Of a stretch of DNA of 64,000 nt, positions 1 through 9,503 are shown in pieces. Position numbers and translations under genes: made by a program. Source of the stretch: Prosthecochloris sp. (lineage in GTDB: Bacteria > Bacteroidota > Chlorobiia > Chlorobiales > Chlorobiaceae). Within the stretch, counting starts at the first letter, position 1. Each line of letters starts with the position of its first letter. Under the pieces are notes generated by a model that saw only the letters and a list, made by a program, of their open reading frames with translations, was not told where the DNA came from and ran no database searches. The stretch covers positions 14,813 through 78,812 of the forward strand of contig JADMLA020000018.1 of the NCBI GenBank assembly GCA_015482705.2. The letters are read 5' to 3'.

Positions 1-587
1 ACTTCGCCTCCGGTGATGCTCCGGGCGGGAAAGATTCTAATATTTTTGCCACCGCTTCATTGATATCTCGCTGCATATCTTCCGCATTACGGTAATCCCG
101 AACGATCCTTGTTGCTACTCCACGCCAGACAAGCTCTTTTGTCCGAGCATCGATAATATCGATAACCAGAGAACCTTCATCATAGTAGCTCACAAAAGTA
201 TATCCCCCATAAGGACCCCACCAAGGCCGATACCATCGATATGGGCCATAGGGCACTCCCACACCGAAACTGTTATGGTAGGTTTTTTGCTTTTTCACAC
301 CAGCATGGGCGTACACTATAAAATCTGCGTTCCCTGAACCTGTAAGCCTGAAACCTTTTGCACGAAGCTGCTCATTAACGGCAGACTGAACTCTCTTGTA
401 CACCAGTGGATTCTCGACGAGCACATCCCCCTTTCTTATTCCCTCGCTTTCCGCAGGCCACCTGTAATGTTGAAAAGACGTGAAATCATATTTCTGGTCA
501 TAATCCGACACAACAGAAAAAGCCGAACATCCTGAAAGAAAAAACATCACAATGAACAGGTATAAACAAAAACGAATGTTTTCCATA
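1..587 (-). CDS. DUF4136-type lipoprotein, 3' end outside window
   Basis: Reading leftwards from an ATG at 585-587 gives an open frame to the window edge, about 195 codons, so the C-terminus is missing. A strong GGAGG lies 7 bases before the start. The N-terminus is a signal peptide of about 20 residues ending in a lipobox (FLSGC), so the mature protein should be lipid-anchored. The body has the DUF4136 look: a YDF-SFxxYxW motif after the anchor, a variable middle rich in Tyr, Trp, Gly and Pro, and a late stretch with IDIIDARTKELVWRG. DUF4136 proteins are outer-membrane lipoproteins of unknown function. It is transcribed away from the CoA-binding gene on its right. Confidence 0.8.
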
Positions 588-783
588 ACCACACCTCCCT
601 CAATGTTTTTTCCTCTCTGCAACGATACGTTAAAACAATGAAAACTTAACACGCACCCGTACCTGTAAGTTTCCCTTGTTCTTTCTTGCTTTTTGACAGC
701 TTTTTTCCGGTTTCCGCTGACAGACTTCTCCTGAATCGTTATATTTCCTGTAACCCATCAACCATGCAGATAAACGTCACCCT

Positions 784-1191
784 ATGACTATCAGTGAAAT
801 ACTTGAAGTCTACAAGCACGTTGCCGTTGTCGGTGTTTCCGAAAAACGTGGCAAGCCCAGCCACAGCGTAACGAAATACCTTATCCACGCCGGGTACACC
901 ATTTATCCCGTCAATCCCAACCTGCACAGTATTTTTGGCATACCATGCCACCCATCCCTGCTCGAAATACCTGCCGAAAAAAGAAACCTTATTGAAATAG
1001 TGGACATTTTCCGAAAACCGGAAGACGTTGAACCGATTGTCGATCAGGCGATCGAAATCGGGGCGAAAGTCATCTGGATGCAGCTCGGCATAACCAATGA
1101 TGCAGCTTCCGACAAAGCAAAAGAAGCCGGACTTGAAGTCATACAAAACCGTTGCATAGCTGTCGAACACAATCTCCTGACCGGAAGATAA
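784..1191 (+). CDS. CoA-binding domain protein (YccU-like)
   Basis: This 135-residue protein is a single Rossmann-type CoA_binding_2 domain. The early VAVVGVSEKRGKPSHSV segment is the nucleotide-binding loop and strand, followed by YPVNPNLHSIFG and a late VIWMQLGITND stretch typical of the family. Such proteins are related to the CoA-binding domain of succinyl-CoA synthetase; the small stand-alone versions have no settled function and are probably cytosolic CoA-ligand sensors. The length matches the family. A longer open frame on the opposite strand across the same bases has no family resemblance and was rejected. Confidence 0.88.
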   Translation: MTISEILEVYKHVAVVGVSEKRGKPSHSVTKYLIHAGYTIYPVNPNLHSIFGIPCHPSLLEIPAEKRNLIEIVDIFRKPEDVEPIVDQAIEIGAKVIWMQLGITNDAASDKAKEAGLEVIQNRCIAVEHNLLTGR

Positions 1192-1470
1192 ACCATCCGA
1201 TAACAAAACGGCTTTTTTTCATTTTTTACTTTTAAAGTTTGAGCTTTCTTTTATCTATTCTTCACATATAATGGTCAGCATTGCACGATTGCCGAACACG
1301 TATGAGAGATGGGTATTCTTTTTCTTTTTTTACATGGTACAGAGTTACCGCCTTACCTGAACGAATACGATCACTTTATGTGTACGTTATCGATATTTTA
1401 AAAGTTAGATTCAAACGTCCCGTTCCGGCAAAAAAGCTTTGGCCCGATCAACCAAAGGATCCAGCAAAAC
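1192..1470. other. intergenic stretch before ddl
   Basis: About 280 bases, AT-rich in the first half. A TATAAT-like hexamer lies at 1266-1271, but no convincing -35 hexamer sits at the usual spacing. I see no RNA gene or repeat. It presumably contains the ddl promoter. Confidence 0.3.
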
Positions 1471-2553
1471 ATGTCCAACAGCGTAGTAGCACTTCTTTTC
1501 GGTGGGAAATCCTCTGAACACGAAATCTCGATTATTTCGGCAAAAGCCATTACTGCACATATCGACAAAAACAAATACACGATATTTCCACTCTACATTT
1601 CGCAATGCGGCCAATGGTTCATGGGCCGAACAGCCCGGGAAATTCTCGACCTCGATATGTCCAGCATGCTGAAACAGCATTCTCTCGAAGAAACCGGACA
1701 TCAGTTACACAATATGACGGCAAACCGTGAAAACGACCTTTTCAGATTCGATTTCCGACAAAAAGGCATCGATGTGGCGTTTCCGGTACTGCACGGAACA
1801 TACGGCGAAGATGGCAAGGTCCAGGGCCTTCTTGAAATATTCGGGATCCCCTATACCGGTTGTGGTGTCCAGGCTTCAGCCATAACCATGGATAAAGCGG
1901 TGACAAAAATCTGTGCGGCTGAAGCCGGGCTGAACGTTGCGGAATATATCACCGTTTCGAGCAGTGATTATCTCTCCAAACCTTCTGCTATTCTCACCAA
2001 GGTTGAAGAACATTTCTCACTCCCCTTCTTCGTGAAACCCGCAAATTTGGGTTCCTCGGTGGGTATTTCAAAAGTCAACGATATGGATACCTTACAAGAG
2101 TCCATCGAAACAGCTTGCTGCCTTGACAAAAAAATCATCATAGAAAAAGCCGTCAACGGACGCGAAGTCGAGGTTGCTCTTCTCGGCAACGAAAACCCCA
2201 TAGCGACCTGCGCTGGCGAAATCGAACCCGGTAGTGATTTTTATGATTACACGGACAAGTACATCAATAACGCCGCAAAGCTCCATATTCCAGCCAGAAT
2301 CGATGGAAAGATTCATGCATCGTTGAAAGAATCGGCAATCAAAATCTACAAAACCCTCGGTTGCTCAGGTATGGCCCGGGCCGACTTCTTTATTGAACAC
2401 GATAGTGGCCTGCTCATTTTCAACGAAATCAATACAATTCCCGGATTCACCGGCATCAGCATGTACCCTATGTTGATGGAAAACAGTGGTATAGGATTTA
2501 CCGAACTTATAGACAACCTGCTGCAGCTCGCTTTGGAAAAAATTGTGTCATAA
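1471..2553 (+). CDS. ddl: D-alanine--D-alanine ligase
   Basis: It joins two D-alanines with ATP to make the dipeptide used in peptidoglycan precursors, in the cytosol. At 360 residues it has the full ATP-grasp layout. The N-terminal LFGGKSSEHEISIISA is the family signature. Central PVLHGTYGEDGKVQGLLE and MDKAVTK segments follow, then KPANLGSSVGISKV as the ATP-grasp loop. Near the C-terminus, ARADFFI and FNEINTIPGFTGISMYP carry the metal- and substrate-binding residues. The ATG at 1471 gives MSNSVVALLFGG with no excess N-terminus. The TPR gene follows after 68 bases. Confidence 0.97.
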   Translation: MSNSVVALLFGGKSSEHEISIISAKAITAHIDKNKYTIFPLYISQCGQWFMGRTAREILDLDMSSMLKQHSLEETGHQLHNMTANRENDLFRFDFRQKGIDVAFPVLHGTYGEDGKVQGLLEIFGIPYTGCGVQASAITMDKAVTKICAAEAGLNVAEYITVSSSDYLSKPSAILTKVEEHFSLPFFVKPANLGSSVGISKVNDMDTLQESIETACCLDKKIIIEKAVNGREVEVALLGNENPIATCAGEIEPGSDFYDYTDKYINNAAKLHIPARIDGKIHASLKESAIKIYKTLGCSGMARADFFIEHDSGLLIFNEINTIPGFTGISMYPMLMENSGIGFTELIDNLLQLALEKIVS

Positions 2554-2621
2554 CCGTAACTTTGTATAGTCTTTCGATCATCGATCACCCCCTTTACTAT
2601 TCGCTTTTTTAACTGAATACT

Positions 2622-3176
2622 ATGGTAACCGATCCACATCTTTTTTTTGCCGATGTTTCCCTCGATCTTTCAAGAGGCGAGTATTCTGCAGGCATGAAAA
2701 AACTCGAAGCTGAACGCGACAACTTTCAGGGTTCCTATACGTTCCATCTTCTTCTTGGCAGAGCCCAGATAGGAACGCAACGTTTTCGCGAAGCACTAAA
2801 CTCCCTGAAAACATGCTGCAGGATCGTACCGCACAACGAAGTAGCCTGGAAGGAATTGATCGAGGCGCATTTTCTTCTTCTGCAAGCACCTTCCGACGAG
2901 CTGACCGCCGAGCTTGAAGAGCTGTCGGTTGCATTGGCTGATTTTGAACCGCCGAAGGCATCTGAAACCAGTGAACCTACCCCGATGAAAGAACAGAAAC
3001 AACCGTTTTCAGATGAAGAATTCATACCTGTCCCGACAGAAAGCCTTGCAACAATATTTACGGAACAAGGCGCCTATAAAAAGGCGATAAAAATCTATAC
3101 CGACCTCATGCAGCTCAATCCCCCCAAGGCGGAAACCTACAAGCAGGCAATCTCCTCGATCCTTGACAAAATGTGA
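2622..3176 (+). CDS. TPR-repeat protein
   Basis: A 184-residue protein built largely from tetratricopeptide-like helices. One repeat near residues 15-70 carries LGRAQIGTQRFREALNSLK, and another near 130-175 carries LATIFTEQGAYKKAIKIY and LMQLNPPKAETYK. An acidic, Pro/Glu-rich linker with PKASETSEPTPMKEQKQP lies between them. No signal peptide is visible. TPR proteins act as scaffolds; no partner can be named here. It may be cotranscribed with ddl, 68 bases upstream. Confidence 0.8.
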   Translation: MVTDPHLFFADVSLDLSRGEYSAGMKKLEAERDNFQGSYTFHLLLGRAQIGTQRFREALNSLKTCCRIVPHNEVAWKELIEAHFLLLQAPSDELTAELEELSVALADFEPPKASETSEPTPMKEQKQPFSDEEFIPVPTESLATIFTEQGAYKKAIKIYTDLMQLNPPKAETYKQAISSILDKM

Positions 3177-3532
3177 GACAGCTTTCCGTTACCGCTCCCG
3201 ATTATTCCGTCAAGCTCTGCTAAAAAACACGGTAACGAACCGAAAAACTCTTCATCCATAACGCAAGAATCGTGTTACCATCGCCGTCAAAGATTTCGAC
3301 TGGGAAAAACGACATTCCTGCAACAGGAAGCAACTATCGGCCCGAAGAACACATGGTGTAAAAAAAGTTTGCAAAAGGAGGAAACAAAACCCGGTCCCTA
3401 TCTTTTAGTATTTTTTTAATAACGTAACAGCTATCAAACGTTTGTCTGAACGCTCGGGTTAGGATATTGTGATCCGAATTTTAGCCTTATATTACTCCCG
3501 AGTTACGATCTTGATTAACCACGCTGACAACA
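3177..3532. other. 356-base intergenic region upstream of the tolC/mac operon
   Basis: No convincing gene. It holds an 8-bp perfect inverted repeat (CGTTACCG at 3187-3194 and CGGTAACG at 3230-3237) just after the TPR gene, without a T-run. A ribosome-binding-like AAGGAGG at about 3376 has no start codon behind it. The right half is AT-rich and is the likely promoter region of the exporter operon; I could not assign hexamers with confidence. Confidence 0.35.
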
Positions 3533-4924
3533 GTGAGACCGATACCATCATTGACCCGATCGTTGAAATTTTTTTTTATTACGGCAACCTGCCTGATAAC
3601 ACTCTATCAAAGCATAACACACGGTGCAGAGAGAGAAAAGAGGTTGCTCACCTTGCAGGAATGTGTGGAAATAGCTCTTCAAAACTCTTCCTCAGTAAAA
3701 AAAGCTGAAAACTCTCTCAGACTCCAGGGTGTCGATTTGCTGAAAAGCTACGGACAATTTCTCCCCAAAGTATCCGTTTCAGCCGGATACACTCCTCTTT
3801 CCGTATCAAGAATCTATTCCAATCCGGCAAGCGGATCGATTGTAACAACAAGAAATGAAAGTGTCGATCTCAATCTGACAACCTCACTGAACCTGTTCAA
3901 CGGCTTCAAGGATTACGCCTCCCTCCAGTCGGCGATAAACCTTCGCGAAGCTTCGGGATTCTCGTTGTTCCGGGCTCGCCAGACAATCGCCTATGATGTT
4001 ACACAGTCATATTACCAGGTGCTTCTTGACACCGAACTTTTAAAAATAGCCCGTGAAAATCTGTTGTCATCACAAGACCAGCTTCAGCTGACTGAACGTC
4101 AATACGAGATCGGTTTAAAACCCGTCACAGATTACTATCAACAGCAGGCTGAAACGGCAAATGATGAACTATCGGTTATCAGAGCCGAAAACACACTCCG
4201 CGGCAGCACACTGGAACTAGTCAGAAAGCTCCGCATCGACAATACAGAAGAAGTTGCGGTTACCGACATTCCTATCGATGCACTCACATCGCTTCCCTCT
4301 TCGATTGATCCGGACAGTCTTGTTACACTTGGGCTCGAAAACAGAACAGATTTGCAAAGTGCCGTTTTTTCAACCGAAGCTGCAAAATGGGATGTGACAA
4401 ACGCTTCGTCACAGCGTTATCCGAAACTCGACCTTGCATTCAGTCTGAATACGTTAGGATACCCTTACTATGAAACCACTGCCGGCAATCCGCATTACCC
4501 GCCTCTTTCCGACCAGCTATCCGACCTGGTAGGTTACTCGCTGAGCATAACGATGAACTGGACTCTTTTTGATGGCTTTCTCACCCGCTACAACGTAGAA
4601 CAGGCAAAAGTCAATTACCTCAACGAGGAACTGGATACCGCAGACCTTGAACATGATATAGCAATCGACATTCAACTCGCTGTCGATAATTACAGTGCTG
4701 CCTTTACAGAGATTGAAACAGCAAAACAGGGTCTCAGGGCTGCTGAAAAAGCCTATGAGACCGTCAAGAAAAAATATGACCTCGGTTCTGCAGGTTTTGT
4801 AGAAGCCAGTACAGCCAAAGCAACGCTTGTCAGTGCTCGCTCCGAATACTCGCAAGCGATATACAATCTTGCTCTGCAAAAAAATATTCTTGATTTTGCA
4901 ACGGGCATTCTTACCGTTGAGTAA
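3533..4924 (+). CDS. TolC-family outer membrane efflux protein
   Basis: 463 residues with an N-terminal signal peptide (FFFITATCLITLYQSITHGA) and the two-fold repeated helical architecture of TolC. LTLQECVEIALQNSSSVKKAEN opens the first half. LGLENRTDLQSAVFSTEAAKWD and WTLFDGFLTRYNVEQAKVNY belong to the second half, and a final helical segment contains YDLGSAGFVEASTAKATL. It should form the outer-membrane and periplasmic tunnel for the exporter encoded next. The frame opens with GTG at 3533; the signal peptide would still be intact with a slightly later start. Twelve bases separate it from the membrane fusion gene, so cotranscription is likely. Confidence 0.92.
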   Translation: MRPIPSLTRSLKFFFITATCLITLYQSITHGAEREKRLLTLQECVEIALQNSSSVKKAENSLRLQGVDLLKSYGQFLPKVSVSAGYTPLSVSRIYSNPASGSIVTTRNESVDLNLTTSLNLFNGFKDYASLQSAINLREASGFSLFRARQTIAYDVTQSYYQVLLDTELLKIARENLLSSQDQLQLTERQYEIGLKPVTDYYQQQAETANDELSVIRAENTLRGSTLELVRKLRIDNTEEVAVTDIPIDALTSLPSSIDPDSLVTLGLENRTDLQSAVFSTEAAKWDVTNASSQRYPKLDLAFSLNTLGYPYYETTAGNPHYPPLSDQLSDLVGYSLSITMNWTLFDGFLTRYNVEQAKVNYLNEELDTADLEHDIAIDIQLAVDNYSAAFTEIETAKQGLRAAEKAYETVKKKYDLGSAGFVEASTAKATLVSARSEYSQAIYNLALQKNILDFATGILTVE

Positions 4925-4936
4925 TTCCGTCCATCA

Positions 4937-6196
4937 ATGATGAAAAAAAGTCAAAAAAAGAAACGGCGTAACAGTATCGTCCTTGCCATCGTCATTATCC
5001 TGATAGCGATTATCGGTATAGGTTTATGGTTTTCAGGACTACAGAAAAAAACCGAAGTAACGGTTGAACAAGCATTCAGAAAGGAGGTTGTCCATTATGT
5101 TACGGCAACCGGTAAGATCGAACCGGAGTTGGAAGTGACCATTTCGCCCGACGTATCCGGAGAAATCATCGAGCTTCCGATCAAAGAAGGCCAAACTGTT
5201 GAAAAAGGTGCACTGTTATTTAAAATCGAACCGGATGTTTACATCAACCAGGTTGAACAGAACAGAGCCCAGCTCAACCTTTCGAAATCAAAAAGTCTCG
5301 AATCAAGAGCGAGAAAACTCAAGGCTGAAGATGACTTACGTAAAGCATCGGTTCTCCACAAAGACCGTCTGATTTCCGATACCGATTATCTGTCCACGAA
5401 AACCAACGCAGAGGCAGCCAAAGCAACGTATGAAGCCTCTCTTTTCACCATCAAACAGAACAAGAGTTTTCTTGACCAGTCGCTCGAACAGCTCGAGAAA
5501 ACAACCTTGACCAGCCCAATCCGCGGTACGATTATCGAGCTGAACAGCAAAAGCGGTGAAAGAGTTGTCGGAACAGGACAATTCCAGGGAACCGACGTAC
5601 TCAGAATAGCAAATCTCGACAGTATGCAGGTTGAAGTCGAAGTCAATGAAAACGACATAGTCAACGTCAAACGAGGTGACAGGGTCATCGTCAATGTCGA
5701 TGCTTTCGGTAACAGAACATTCGACGGACTGGTTCGGGAAATATCAAATTCCGCCATAACCGAGTCCGAAGGTACCCAAGAAGAGGTCACCAACTTTTCG
5801 GTCAAGATCCGCATTTTAAATCACGACAGACTCCTGAAACCAGGCATGAGTGCTACTGCTGATATAGAAACCGAGCGCGTCCCGAATGCTCTTGTCGTAC
5901 CTATTCAAAGCGTCACTCTAAGAGAATCTTTACCGGATAAAAACAGTCGCGCAAACGCAGGTAACAATCAATCCGAACTCCAGCAAACAAGAAACAGCAA
6001 CCGCAGTCGTCAAGGTGTATTCATCGTAAAAAAAGAAGTCGTCCAGTTTCGTCCAGTCGAAACCGGGACGACGGATAATACTCATATTGTGATCCGGAAA
6101 GGTTTACAGGAGGGTGAAGCAGTGGTTTCCGGCAGTTACACGGCAATAACGAAGCTCCTTCAGGATGGCAGTACGGTGAAGCTGAAAAAAGAATGA
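4937..6196 (+). CDS. periplasmic membrane fusion protein (MacA/HlyD family)
   Basis: A 419-residue adaptor that would link the inner-membrane ABC transporter to the TolC partner. One transmembrane helix (about residues 13-32, IVLAIVIILIAIIGIGLWF) follows a very basic N-terminus. The lipoyl half-motifs are ISPDVSGEIIELPIKEGQ and, after a coiled-coil hairpin (about 90-180), TSPIRGTIIELNSKSGE. The beta-barrel region follows, with LRIANLDSMQVEVEVNENDI. A Ser/Asn/Arg-rich insert near residues 330-355 is unusual for the family. It is six bases ahead of the ATPase gene. Confidence 0.93.
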   Translation: MMKKSQKKKRRNSIVLAIVIILIAIIGIGLWFSGLQKKTEVTVEQAFRKEVVHYVTATGKIEPELEVTISPDVSGEIIELPIKEGQTVEKGALLFKIEPDVYINQVEQNRAQLNLSKSKSLESRARKLKAEDDLRKASVLHKDRLISDTDYLSTKTNAEAAKATYEASLFTIKQNKSFLDQSLEQLEKTTLTSPIRGTIIELNSKSGERVVGTGQFQGTDVLRIANLDSMQVEVEVNENDIVNVKRGDRVIVNVDAFGNRTFDGLVREISNSAITESEGTQEEVTNFSVKIRILNHDRLLKPGMSATADIETERVPNALVVPIQSVTLRESLPDKNSRANAGNNQSELQQTRNSNRSRQGVFIVKKEVVQFRPVETGTTDNTHIVIRKGLQEGEAVVSGSYTAITKLLQDGSTVKLKKE

Positions 6197-6202
6197 GCGC
6201 CC

Positions 6203-6889
6203 ATGACCGATACCGTCATCAACATGCAAGCTGTCTGCAGGTTTTACGAAATGGGAAACCAGCAGGTGAAGGCTCTCGACAACATCAATATTTCGTTTCA
6301 ACGAAGTGAATATGTCGCCATAATGGGACCATCGGGTAGCGGAAAGTCAACCCTGATGAACATCATTGGTTGCCTCGACACTCCATCATCAGGCACCTAT
6401 GAGCTCAACGGAAAGAATGTAGCGGAACTCGATGACGATGAACTTGCCCGAATCAGGAACCAGGAAGTCGGCTTTGTTTTTCAGACGTTCAACCTGCTGC
6501 CTCGCCTCAATTGCCTGAGAAATGTCGAGCTTCCGCTCATCTATGCCGGAATCGATGCGGAAGAACGATCGGCACGTGCGCTCGAAGCGCTGCAAAAAGT
6601 GGGCCTTGGCGACAGGATAACCCACAAACCCTCGGAACTTTCAGGCGGCCAGATACAGAGAGTGGCGATCGCAAGGGCCTTGATCAACAACCCTTCATTG
6701 ATTCTCGCCGACGAACCGACAGGTAATCTCGACACCACGACAAGCCGGGATATTATGGGAATATTCAGTGAACTGTCCAAGGCAGGCAACACTATCATCC
6801 TCATAACGCATGAAGAAGATATCGCCAGCCATTGCCGACGTATCGTTAGATTGCGCGATGGCAGAATCGAAAGCGACAAGAGTCATTGA
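6203..6889 (+). CDS. ABC transporter ATPase, MacB/LolD type
   Basis: 228 residues, a complete nucleotide-binding subunit. The Walker A sequence GPSGSGKST is at about residues 42-50. The Q-loop FVFQTFNLLPRL, signature LSGGQIQRVAIARAL, Walker B LILADEPTGNLD and the H-loop ITHEED follow in order. The sequence is typical of the MacB/LolD group, in which an FtsX-like permease is driven by a short ATPase. In E. coli MacB the ATPase is fused to its permease; here it is separate. It lies six bases after the adaptor gene and seven before the first permease gene. Confidence 0.95.
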   Translation: MTDTVINMQAVCRFYEMGNQQVKALDNINISFQRSEYVAIMGPSGSGKSTLMNIIGCLDTPSSGTYELNGKNVAELDDDELARIRNQEVGFVFQTFNLLPRLNCLRNVELPLIYAGIDAEERSARALEALQKVGLGDRITHKPSELSGGQIQRVAIARALINNPSLILADEPTGNLDTTTSRDIMGIFSELSKAGNTIILITHEEDIASHCRRIVRLRDGRIESDKSH

Positions 6890-6895
6890 GAGCTG

Positions 6896-8149
6896 ATGAA
6901 TAGCTTTGGCCAGGAAACATACGAAAGCCTGCTGATGGCTGCCGACCAGATAAGAAGCAACAAAACGAGGTCGTTTCTCACCGCTCTCGGTGTCATTATC
7001 GGCATTGTTTCCATAACCATGATGGGAACGGCGATCAGCGGAATCGATGCGGGTTTCGAGAAAAGCCTCTCCATGCTTGGTTATGATGTCGTCTATGTAC
7101 AGAAAGGTTCATGGGGCACGATGGGGCAATGGTGGCGCTACAGAAATCGGCCCGACCTCAAAACGGAGTATACCCAACAGGTTAATCGCATCATTGCCGA
7201 TACTCCCGACTCCATGCTTGAAATAGCAGTTCCTCAAATGTCAACGTACAGGGCCTCGGCAAGTTACAAGGACAGAAATCTGCAGCAGGTCTTTGCACTT
7301 GGCACAAACGCGGAATACCTCAGAACCGCCTCAGGCGATTTGTCTCAAGGTAGATTTTTCCTTCCCCATGAATCGGAAAGTGGAGCGATGGTCTGTGTCA
7401 TCGGTGACGATATTGCAAGCGGGCTCTTTCCAAACGAACCGGTACTCGGTAAGACACTCCGACTGAAGAACCAGAAGTTCCGCGTTATCGGAACCTTTAA
7501 AAAACAGGGAAAATTCCTCGGCCTTTTCAGCTTTGACAACCAGATCATCATCCCTCTACCTGCCTTCAAAAAAGTATACGGAAGCAGCAGATACGTCACC
7601 TTGCGGATAAAAATAAGAGAAAAAGCGAGAGTTGCCGATGCGAAGGAAGAGATTAGAGGTATTATGCGAAGGATCAGAAGACTCCCTCCGGAAAAGCAGG
7701 ATGACTTTTCCATCAATGAGCAAAAAGCGTTTAAAAACCAGTTGGATCCTATCAAAAACGGTATCGCAGTTACAGGTATTTTCATAACCGGAATGTCTCT
7801 TTTTGTTGGAGCGATCGGCATTATGAATATTACCTTTGTGAGCGTCAAAGAACGAACAAGGGAAATCGGGCTGAGAAAAGCACTGGGGGCAAGGAGAAGA
7901 ACGATACTGCTTCAGTTTCTGATCGAATCGGTCACCATCTGCCTCTTAGGAGGAATCGTCGGACTCGTTATAGCCATTTCGATCACTCTTGGAATCGAGA
8001 AAGTGCTGCCAGAGTTTCCGATTCGTTTTTCTTTACTGCTGGTACTGATCAGTCTTTTTGTGTCTGTTTTGACCGGCATTTTTTCAGGTCTTGCTCCTGC
8101 CATAACCGCCTCCAGACTCGATCCCGCTGATTCATTGCGTTACGAGTAA
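6896..8149 (+). CDS. MacB-like ABC permease, first of two
   Basis: 417 residues with the FtsX/MacB fold. One transmembrane helix near residues 20-45 (FLTALGVIIGIVSITMMGTA) is followed by a large periplasmic MacB_PCD domain (about 50-275). Three C-terminal helices carry the conserved GAIGIMNITFVSVKERTREIGLRKALGA coupling segment. It is transcribed with the ATPase, nearly without a gap. Together with the second permease, 91 bases downstream, it probably makes a heterodimeric channel. Substrate unknown; macrolides, peptides or lipids are typical of relatives. Confidence 0.93.
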   Translation: MNSFGQETYESLLMAADQIRSNKTRSFLTALGVIIGIVSITMMGTAISGIDAGFEKSLSMLGYDVVYVQKGSWGTMGQWWRYRNRPDLKTEYTQQVNRIIADTPDSMLEIAVPQMSTYRASASYKDRNLQQVFALGTNAEYLRTASGDLSQGRFFLPHESESGAMVCVIGDDIASGLFPNEPVLGKTLRLKNQKFRVIGTFKKQGKFLGLFSFDNQIIIPLPAFKKVYGSSRYVTLRIKIREKARVADAKEEIRGIMRRIRRLPPEKQDDFSINEQKAFKNQLDPIKNGIAVTGIFITGMSLFVGAIGIMNITFVSVKERTREIGLRKALGARRRTILLQFLIESVTICLLGGIVGLVIAISITLGIEKVLPEFPIRFSLLLVLISLFVSVLTGIFSGLAPAITASRLDPADSLRYE

Positions 8150-8240
8150 ACAGGAGAGTGAAATGCTGAGTTTTTGAATTGTATCGTACACAGGGACTTT
8201 CGTGTTTTGACTTTTGCCATGTTACCTTTGACTTACCTTC

Positions 8241-9473
8241 ATGAAACTGCGAGAAACCATCCTACAGGCAACCTACTCTCTACAGGCCAACAAGCTTCGT
8301 TCCTGGCTGACGACCATGGGGGTGGCGGTCGGGGTTTTCTCCATTATCGCGGTGATGACTGCATTGCAAGCAGTAGACCGTTCGGTTGCTAGCGGGTTAT
8401 CCAGCCTCGGCTCCAATACGTTTGAAATCCAGAAGTATCCGGCAACGTTTTTTGGTGGACACGGCCGAAACAGATTCGTCAACCGGCCCGATATAACCTA
8501 CAACGAAGGACTTGCTTTCAAGAAGCTTATGAGAGGAAAAGCGAAAAATATCGGAATACAGGTTTTCTCGTCAGGTAATCTGGCGACCTATGAAAGCCTC
8601 TCGACAAATCCGGACGTCACTCTTTTCGGAGCCGATGTAAATTTTGCATCGGCGAATGGCTTCGATATCGAAACCGGCAGAAACCTTATCGAAAACGATA
8701 TACTGTACTCGAGAAATGTAGCTCTTATCGGGCACGATCTTCTGAACACCCTTTTTCCTACAGGAGAAAATCCGGTAGGAAAATCAATCAAGGTCAACGG
8801 AAAAGTTTGCCGAATTGTAGGCGTCTTTACGAAAAAAGGTGCGGCATTCGGTGAAAGCCAGGACAACCTGGTCATCATCCCCATTACCCGTTATCTCGCT
8901 CATATAAACGTTAAAAGAAGTATCAGTATCACAATAGAAGCCTCCTCCCAAAAAGAGTACCAGGCAACCATAGACAGAGCTATCGGCGCCATGCGGGTAG
9001 CGAGAGGGTTGACCGTTGAAAAGCCGAACAATTTCGAACTACGCACAAACGAGGCATTGGTTGACTCTTTCCGTGAATTTCAGCGAACAATAAGTATAGG
9101 TGCCTTTATAATCAGCTTTATGGCTCTTGTAACAGCGGGTGTCGGCATCATGAACATCATGCTGGTCAGTGTCACTGAAAGAACGAGGGAAATCGGTATC
9201 AGAAAATCGATCGGGGCTCCAAGAAAAAGCATTATGCGCCAATTCCTGCTCGAAGCACTTTTTCTTTCGCTGACGGGCGGCTTGATCGGAATTCTCATAG
9301 GAGCGAGCGCCGGCAATATCGTAGCGATAGCGTTCAATATACCGCCAATATTTCCTGTAACCTGGATCCTCATTTCAATCGCAGTGTGTAGCGGTATCGG
9401 CATTTCTTTTGGTATATTTCCTGCATACAAAGCAGCGATGCTCGATCCGGTGGACGCGCTAAGCTCCCGTTAG
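8241..9473 (+). CDS. MacB-like ABC permease, second of two
   Basis: 410 residues and the same architecture as the preceding permease. An N-terminal helix lies near WLTTMGVAVGVFSIIAVMTA, then a periplasmic MacB_PCD domain, then three C-terminal helices with VGIMNIMLVSVTERTREIG. The two permeases share the fold but are clearly divergent, so this is not a recent duplication. The start chosen (MKLRETILQATYS) matches the usual N-terminus of the family. The 91-base spacer before it encodes nothing convincing. Confidence 0.93.
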   Translation: MKLRETILQATYSLQANKLRSWLTTMGVAVGVFSIIAVMTALQAVDRSVASGLSSLGSNTFEIQKYPATFFGGHGRNRFVNRPDITYNEGLAFKKLMRGKAKNIGIQVFSSGNLATYESLSTNPDVTLFGADVNFASANGFDIETGRNLIENDILYSRNVALIGHDLLNTLFPTGENPVGKSIKVNGKVCRIVGVFTKKGAAFGESQDNLVIIPITRYLAHINVKRSISITIEASSQKEYQATIDRAIGAMRVARGLTVEKPNNFELRTNEALVDSFREFQRTISIGAFIISFMALVTAGVGIMNIMLVSVTERTREIGIRKSIGAPRKSIMRQFLLEALFLSLTGGLIGILIGASAGNIVAIAFNIPPIFPVTWILISIAVCSGIGISFGIFPAYKAAMLDPVDALSSR

Positions 9474-9503
9474 CGCACCCGAAAAACCTTTGGGTGGCCA
9501 AAC

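Noticed and set aside
739..1206. 155-codon frame opposite the CoA-binding gene
   Set aside because: It is antisense to a clear CoA-binding domain and has no family features.
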